NCBI GenBank assembly: GCA_902773455.1 | Contig: CACYEW010000174.1 | Location: forward strand, 1-5,305 | From: an uncultured Ruminococcus sp. | GTDB lineage: Bacteria > Bacillota > Clostridia > Oscillospirales > CAG-272 | DNA length: 5,305 nt | Reading direction: 5' to 3' | Shown here: positions 4,509 to 5,305 of the stretch, piece after piece | Layout of the letters: every line of letters begins with the position of its first letter | Numbering within the stretch: the first letter of the stretch is position 1 | Position numbers and translations under genes: made by a program | Notes under the pieces: generated by a model | Databases searched by the model: none | Seen by the model: only the letters and a program-made list of their open reading frames with translations | What the model was told of the DNA's origin: nothing

Positions 4509-5297
4509 ATGAACGCGAAAAACACAAAAATACTCGGTATAATAAAAAAAGCCGGCGAAATAATGCGCGCGGCGAAAATGAGCGACGGACTTATTCATTC
4601 AAAAGCGGGCACTTTCAATTTCGTCACCGAATACGATTCGAAGATACAGAGGTTTCTCGAAGATGAGCTTTCGGCTTTATATCCGGACGCCGCGTTTTTT
4701 GCCGAAGAAGACGGCGAAGACAAGTCGGGATTAGGCGACGGATACACTTTCATAATCGACCCGATAGACGGTACGAGCAATTTCATACACGGCTATTCCG
4801 ACCGGGCGATATCGATAGGTCTTTTATACCGGAAGGAACCGTATTTCGGCGCGGTATATCTTCCCTATACCGACGAGCTTTTTTACGCGGAAAAAGACTG
4901 CGGAGCGTATCTTAACGGCGAGCGCATACGCGTAAGCGAAAAAGATCTCGGCAGCTCTCTCACCGCCTTCGGCACCTGCCCTTACGACCGCGACAGGCTC
5001 GGGCAAAAGGTAATGGACGCAGCGTACGCGCTTTTCATGCACTCGGTGGATATCCGCAGATGCGGCTCCGCGGCGTCGGATCTCTGCTCCGTCGCGTGCG
5101 GACGGCTCGGATGCTTCTGCGAGCTTATTCTCTCGCCGTGGGATTTCGCCGCCGGCTCGCTTATAGTGACCGAGGCAGGCGGAAGCGTGACCCGTTTCGA
5201 CGGCTCGCCGATAACGTATTCCGAACGCTGCCCCGTACTCGCGTCAAACGCCGCCTGCCGCGATGAAATAACGGCTCTTTTGTCGGAATTAAAATAA
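4509..5297 (+). CDS. Inositol monophosphatase family protein
   Basis: This 262-residue protein belongs to the magnesium-dependent, lithium-sensitive phosphatase superfamily (IMPase/SuhB/CysQ/FBPase type). Residue numbers are from the ATG at 4509. The metal and catalytic set is complete: Glu66-Glu67 (AEED), Asp84 and Asp87 in DPIDGTSNFIHG, and Asp212 in SPWDFAAG. The N-terminal KAGTFNFVTEYD (32-43) and RRCGSAASDLCSVACGR (183-199) are also family features, and the length is usual for the family. The substrate may be inositol phosphate, another sugar phosphate or 3'-phosphoadenosine phosphate; sequence alone does not settle this. Two ATGs occur in tandem: GAGG (4499-4502) is three bases from 4506 but six from 4509, so 4509 is preferred. 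Isoleucine is often ATA here, unlike the ATC-rich ribosomal genes, consistent with lower expression. The final bases after the stop contain CAGGA, possibly the ribosome binding site of a next gene outside the window. Confidence 0.93.
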   Translation: MNAKNTKILGIIKKAGEIMRAAKMSDGLIHSKAGTFNFVTEYDSKIQRFLEDELSALYPDAAFFAEEDGEDKSGLGDGYTFIIDPIDGTSNFIHGYSDRAISIGLLYRKEPYFGAVYLPYTDELFYAEKDCGAYLNGERIRVSEKDLGSSLTAFGTCPYDRDRLGQKVMDAAYALFMHSVDIRRCGSAASDLCSVACGRLGCFCELILSPWDFAAGSLIVTEAGGSVTRFDGSPITYSERCPVLASNAACRDEITALLSELK

Positions 5298-5305
5298 CGG
5301 CAGGA

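Overview
The window looks like chromosome of an uncultured member of the Clostridia, most likely a gut or rumen Oscillospirales/Ruminococcaceae-type bacterium. This is inferred from the secreted protein with a type I dockerin, near-consensus sigma-A promoters with 17-bp spacers, strong GGAGG ribosome binding sites, and the gene order rpmG-secE-nusG-rplK-rplA. No rRNA is present to confirm the taxonomy.

Layout. Bases 1-330 are non-coding. They hold a pair of 42-bp direct repeats that bracket a G-rich, hairpin-rich segment with a four-tract G-quadruplex motif. Bases 331-1782 (minus strand) encode a secreted modular protein: signal peptide, papain-like (NlpC/P60/CHAP-type) cysteine hydrolase region, bacterial SH3 domain, InlB/Flg_new-like repeat and C-terminal type I dockerin. 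Bases 1783-1960 are an AT-rich divergent promoter region with one near-perfect sigma-A promoter facing each way. From about 1962 rightward runs a housekeeping operon: a structured 5' leader of about 130 nt, rpmG (L33), secE, nusG, rplK (L11) and rplA (L1), closed by a strong intrinsic terminator at 4405-4440. A fresh promoter (4454-4482) then drives an inositol-monophosphatase-family gene (4509-5297) that ends just before the window edge.

How the genes work together. L33, L11 and L1 are 50S ribosomal proteins, SecE is the small essential subunit of the SecYEG translocon, and NusG is the transcription elongation factor that couples RNA polymerase to the ribosome or Rho. The expected rplJ-rplL-rpoB-rpoC continuation does not follow rplA directly. 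The dockerin protein and the phosphatase are separate transcription units.

The most interesting material is RNA-level structure in the operon's untranslated regions. (1) An 18-bp hairpin starts at the predicted 5' end of the transcript, and its whole 3' arm (1999-2016) is paired. (2) The secE-nusG gap contains two interleaved perfect inverted repeats that would form an H-type pseudoknot, or two exclusive hairpins, abutting the nusG ribosome binding site. (3) A bipartite stem upstream of rplK has the architecture of an L1 autoregulatory mRNA site. At protein level, NusG has a degenerate KOW motif and L11 has an unusual proline-loop region. No mobile-element gene, CRISPR array, tRNA or rRNA was seen.
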